Shown here: piece after piece, positions 61,593-64,000 of the stretch | Position numbering within the stretch: position 1 is the first letter of the stretch | Layout of the letters: every line of letters begins with the position of its first letter | NCBI GenBank assembly: GCA_040756995.1 | Contig: JBFLYK010000028.1 | Span: 1-64,000, forward strand | DNA from: BP-133 sp040756995 | GTDB taxonomy: Bacteria; Actinomycetota; Acidimicrobiia; IMCC26256; BP-133 | Direction of reading: 5' to 3' | DNA length: 64,000 bases | Made by a program: the position numbers and the translations under genes | The notes under the pieces: model-generated | The model's database searches: none | The model's input: the letters and a program-made list of their open reading frames with translations, nothing else | Told to the model about the DNA's origin: nothing

Positions 61593-62222
61593 ATGACCAC
61601 GGAGATCGAGCCACGGTCGAGCGCTACATCAGAAGAACCGCCCGTCCCGGGTGACCTCGTCACCGTCCTCACCACACAACATGACCGGGCCCGGGCGCTG
61701 CTGGCCGACCTCCGCGAATCCGTGGCCATCGTCGCTGAACTGACCGAGCACATGGCCGGCCCGTTCCGTGAGCTGGTCGAGCTGCTGGCCACCCACGAAG
61801 CCGCCGAGGAGACCGTCGTCTACCCAAGGCTCAAGACCGAACTCCAGGAAGGCCGTCTGGCGGCGCAATGCATGGCCGAGGAGCACGAGGTGAAACAGCT
61901 GCTGGCCAAGCTGGAAAAGATGGCGCCGGCGTTCTTCGACTTCCCGGAGGCGATGGCCCGCTTCGAGGACAAGCTCGTCGCCCATGCCGAACACGAGGAA
62001 CGGGCCGTGTTCCCCATCCTCGAGGACCGCGTCCCGCCGGCCGAACGCCACGAGCTGGCCGGGGACTTCCTCTACGCCGCCGCTCGAGCGCCATCCCACG
62101 CCCACGCCCACAGCCCCGAGAGCGCCTTCGGCAACGCCATCCTCGGCCCGGTCCTGGCCACGATCGACCGCGTCCGGGACGCCACCCACCACGAACCCCG
62201 CGCCCGCGACCGACGGCCCTGA
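61593..62222 (+). CDS. Hemerythrin HHE-domain protein
   Basis: This 209-residue protein has GAGAGGAG before the ATG. One HHE domain spans ~22-135: LTTQHDRA, ATHEAAEETVVYPRL (H-x3-E), AEEHEVKQLL and AHAEHEERAVFPIL (H-x3-E), giving the histidine and acidic ligands of a diiron site. A His-rich tail (SHAHAHSPE) follows. Such proteins bind O2, NO or peroxide or store iron. With other diiron enzymes in the window an oxygen- or iron-handling role is attractive but unproven. Confidence 0.9.
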   Translation: MTTEIEPRSSATSEEPPVPGDLVTVLTTQHDRARALLADLRESVAIVAELTEHMAGPFRELVELLATHEAAEETVVYPRLKTELQEGRLAAQCMAEEHEVKQLLAKLEKMAPAFFDFPEAMARFEDKLVAHAEHEERAVFPILEDRVPPAERHELAGDFLYAAARAPSHAHAHSPESAFGNAILGPVLATIDRVRDATHHEPRARDRRP

Positions 62223-62253
62223 CGGGTGGCGCCGGACACCCCGGCCGGCGGGG

Positions 62254-63912
62254 TCAGTCCTGCAGGAGGCGGAGGTGGAGCTGGGCGACCAGCCGTTCGG
62301 TCGGGTCGTCGAGGTCCAGGTCGACGAGCTCACAGAGGCGCTTCAGCCGGTAGCGGAGCGTGTTGCGGTGCACGTGCACCTGCTTGGCGGCCATGACGAC
62401 GTCGCCGAGGGCGTCGAGGTAGGCCCGCAGCGTCTCGGCGTAGGCGGTGCCGTTCTCGGTGTCGGAGGCGACGAGGGCGGCGACCTTGCCCCGGGCCAGA
62501 TGCGGCTGGACGGAGGGAATCTCCTTCAGCTCGAGCAGGAACGCATGGGCCCGGACCTGGCTGATGGTCGCCACCCGCCGACCCGCCAGTGTCGTCTTGA
62601 GCAGCCGCAGCACACGGTCGGCGTCCTGGCGGGATTCGGCCACATCGCCCAGCCGGGAGACGGTCGACCCGATACCGGCCACCAGGCTGGTGTCGTGGGC
62701 CCGCTGCGCCTGGTCGATCACGTCGTTGGCCAGGGCCAGGAGCCGGGCGGGCGGCAACGGCTCGCTGCCCGGCAACAGCGTGTAGACCACCGAGCCGAGC
62801 GTGGCGGTGGCCGCCCGCCGGCGGAGCGCCTCGGACTGCACGAGGACCAGGTCCCGCACCCGGCTGCGGCGCAGCCGGGCCGCATCCTCATCACCGTCGT
62901 CGTCACCCCAGCCCTGGGCGGGATCGAACTCGAAGCCGATGACGGTGAACGCGCCGGTGGCCGGCAGGCCGAGCCGTGACGCCAGCAGGTCGACGGACCC
63001 CCGTCCCTCCAGCACGCCGCGGAGCAGGTCACTGCGCAGCCGGCGCTCGAGATCCTTCGACGACTGGAGCCGCAGCAGGTGCAGTGCCGCGATGCGGGAC
63101 GCCTCGAGCAGCGTCTGTTCCGCCCCCTCGCCCAGCGGCGCCTTGCCCTGGGCGACGAAGATGAAGCCCAGCACCTCCTTGCCGGCCCGGATGGCGACGC
63201 CGATGCGAGGGCTCGTGCCGGTCCATTCCGGCAGCCGGATCGCCTCGTTGGAGTGCAGCAGGCGGCGCAGCACCCCTTCCTCCCGCAGGCGGCGGATCAG
63301 CTCCTCGGGCGGGCGCCGGCCGAGGATCGACAGCCGCCGCGTCTCGTCGATGGGATCGTCCAGGTTGGAGTAGGCGAGCACCTGCAGTTGCGGGTCGTTG
63401 ATCACGACCGCCCCACCCACCATGGCGGCGATGGCGTTGGCCAGGGCGAAGACGTCGCCCACCGGCGCCGCCTCCTCGCCCCCGCTCGGCAGGTCGGCGG
63501 AGGAGGCGGTGATGCGCCGGACGAGGGCGTAGAACTGGTCCCAGGCGGTCTCGGGCCGGAGCGCCACCAGCGCCGGGCCGGCGGCGACGGCGGCGGCCCG
63601 GAGCGCCTCGGGCACCCCTTCGGCTCCGATCTTGAACACCACCGCGCTCGCCCGCCGGCTTCCCGCCCACCGCAGCACCTCGGCGGCGTCGGCCGACCCG
63701 GCGGCGACCCCGATGGCCAGCACGAGGTCGCCCGGCTCGGCGAACGGCGGCGAAACGGCGTCGTAGATGACGGGATCCCGGACGGGGACGTCGAGGCCGG
63801 CCGGCGCGCCCTCCACCGACACCACCCGCTGGCCGAGCTGGGCGATGAGCCAGCCCAGACTCAGGTGGCGTAGCGCCGGTTCCTCGCCTGCCCCGCCCTT
63901 CCGCCCGCCCAT
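62254..63912 (-). CDS. PucR/CdaR-family transcriptional regulator
   Basis: This 552-residue protein has an N-terminal PucR-like sensing domain (~15-130). A GAF-like region follows (~150-300; VVINDPQLQVLAYSNLDDP, GVAIRAGKEVLGFIFVAQG). The CdaR GGDEF-like middle (~310-440) is followed by a C-terminal PucR HTH (ALGDVVMAAKQVHVHRNTLR, YRLKRLCELVDLDL). Members activate catabolic genes in response to metabolites. It could control neighbouring acyl-CoA or unlinked genes; no operator was identified. Confidence 0.9.
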   Translation of the reverse strand: MGGRKGGAGEEPALRHLSLGWLIAQLGQRVVSVEGAPAGLDVPVRDPVIYDAVSPPFAEPGDLVLAIGVAAGSADAAEVLRWAGSRRASAVVFKIGAEGVPEALRAAAVAAGPALVALRPETAWDQFYALVRRITASSADLPSGGEEAAPVGDVFALANAIAAMVGGAVVINDPQLQVLAYSNLDDPIDETRRLSILGRRPPEELIRRLREEGVLRRLLHSNEAIRLPEWTGTSPRIGVAIRAGKEVLGFIFVAQGKAPLGEGAEQTLLEASRIAALHLLRLQSSKDLERRLRSDLLRGVLEGRGSVDLLASRLGLPATGAFTVIGFEFDPAQGWGDDDGDEDAARLRRSRVRDLVLVQSEALRRRAATATLGSVVYTLLPGSEPLPPARLLALANDVIDQAQRAHDTSLVAGIGSTVSRLGDVAESRQDADRVLRLLKTTLAGRRVATISQVRAHAFLLELKEIPSVQPHLARGKVAALVASDTENGTAYAETLRAYLDALGDVVMAAKQVHVHRNTLRYRLKRLCELVDLDLDDPTERLVAQLHLRLLQD

Positions 63913-63930
63913 GGTTCCCTTCGCTTGCCG

Positions 63931-64000
63931 CTAGTGACCGCCCATCTGACCGGGCACGTGGTTGGACCAGTGGCCGTGGAACAGCTTCCACTCACCGTCG
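63931..64000 (-). CDS. C-terminal end of a gene entering from the right edge
   Basis: 22 sense codons and a TAG read DGEWKLFHGHWSNHVPGQMG plus two residues (GH). The W-x-x-x-H-x-H-W pattern at the very end is typical of SnoaL/NTF2-like proteins. It lies 18 bases upstream of the PucR start on the same strand, so they may be co-transcribed. The rest of the gene is outside the window. Confidence 0.6.
   Translation of the reverse strand, partial: DGEWKLFHGHWSNHVPGQMGGH

Overview
The window is uniformly GC-rich and protein-dense. Neighbouring genes usually overlap by 4 bases (ATGA, GTGA or TTGA). The gene content points to an actinobacterium: an accD1/citE/accA1-type acyl-CoA carboxylase cluster like that of mycobacteria, a luciferase-like F420-type oxidoreductase, an NDMA-type zinc alcohol dehydrogenase, a fused epimerase/PEP-mobile-domain protein and many acyl-CoA genes. 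A class such as Acidimicrobiia is possible but cannot be fixed from this sequence. I saw no rRNA, tRNA, CRISPR array, insertion sequence or phage gene.

Layout. 1-7.6 kb: a branched-chain-amino-acid-type ABC cassette (binding protein, permease, fused permease-ATPase, ATPase) followed by an anchored secreted protein, a small membrane protein and an AttH-like protein. 7.6-11 kb: a nitroreductase-like gene and the epimerase/PEP-domain fusion. 11-16.4 kb: a leucine/itaconate-type catabolic operon (MaoC, accD1, citE, accA1) with a divergent TetR gene and a 16-bp palindromic operator. 16.4-23.7 kb: a secreted seven-repeat beta-propeller, a tyrosine phosphatase, a GAF histidine kinase, a membrane GGDEF-EAL protein and a subtilase with a Gly-Ser-Trp repeat tail.

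24-35 kb is a hydrocarbon-oxidation island. A complete soluble methane-monooxygenase-like (SDIMO) operon in the order X-Y-B-C-Z is followed by an SCP2-like protein and an F420-type oxidoreductase. Divergent from it lie aldehyde dehydrogenase, SCP2 and alcohol dehydrogenase genes, then a TetR regulator. Together these can take a short alkane or alkene to alcohol, aldehyde and acid.

35-55.5 kb is one continuous minus-strand run of about 20 kb. It starts with a histidine kinase and response regulator and continues with a second, divergent SDIMO (X-Y-B-C, no Z), an SCP2-like protein and an acyl-CoA dehydrogenase. Next comes a second ABC cassette with the same architecture as the first, including the trailing secreted protein. 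It ends with a Gld-like ABC module, a DUF4340 protein, a PPIase lipoprotein and two membrane or secreted proteins. 55.6-64 kb holds an acyl-CoA synthetase, an acyl-CoA oxidase-like enzyme, an enoyl-CoA hydratase, a hemerythrin protein and a PucR-type regulator.

The main story is two different soluble diiron monooxygenases 20 kb apart, three SCP2-like small proteins tied to them, and two paralogous Liv-type cassettes. A TAC...TGGAGAG motif occurs upstream of the first monooxygenase, upstream of the second ABC cassette and upstream of the histidine kinase. It could link these units into one regulon.
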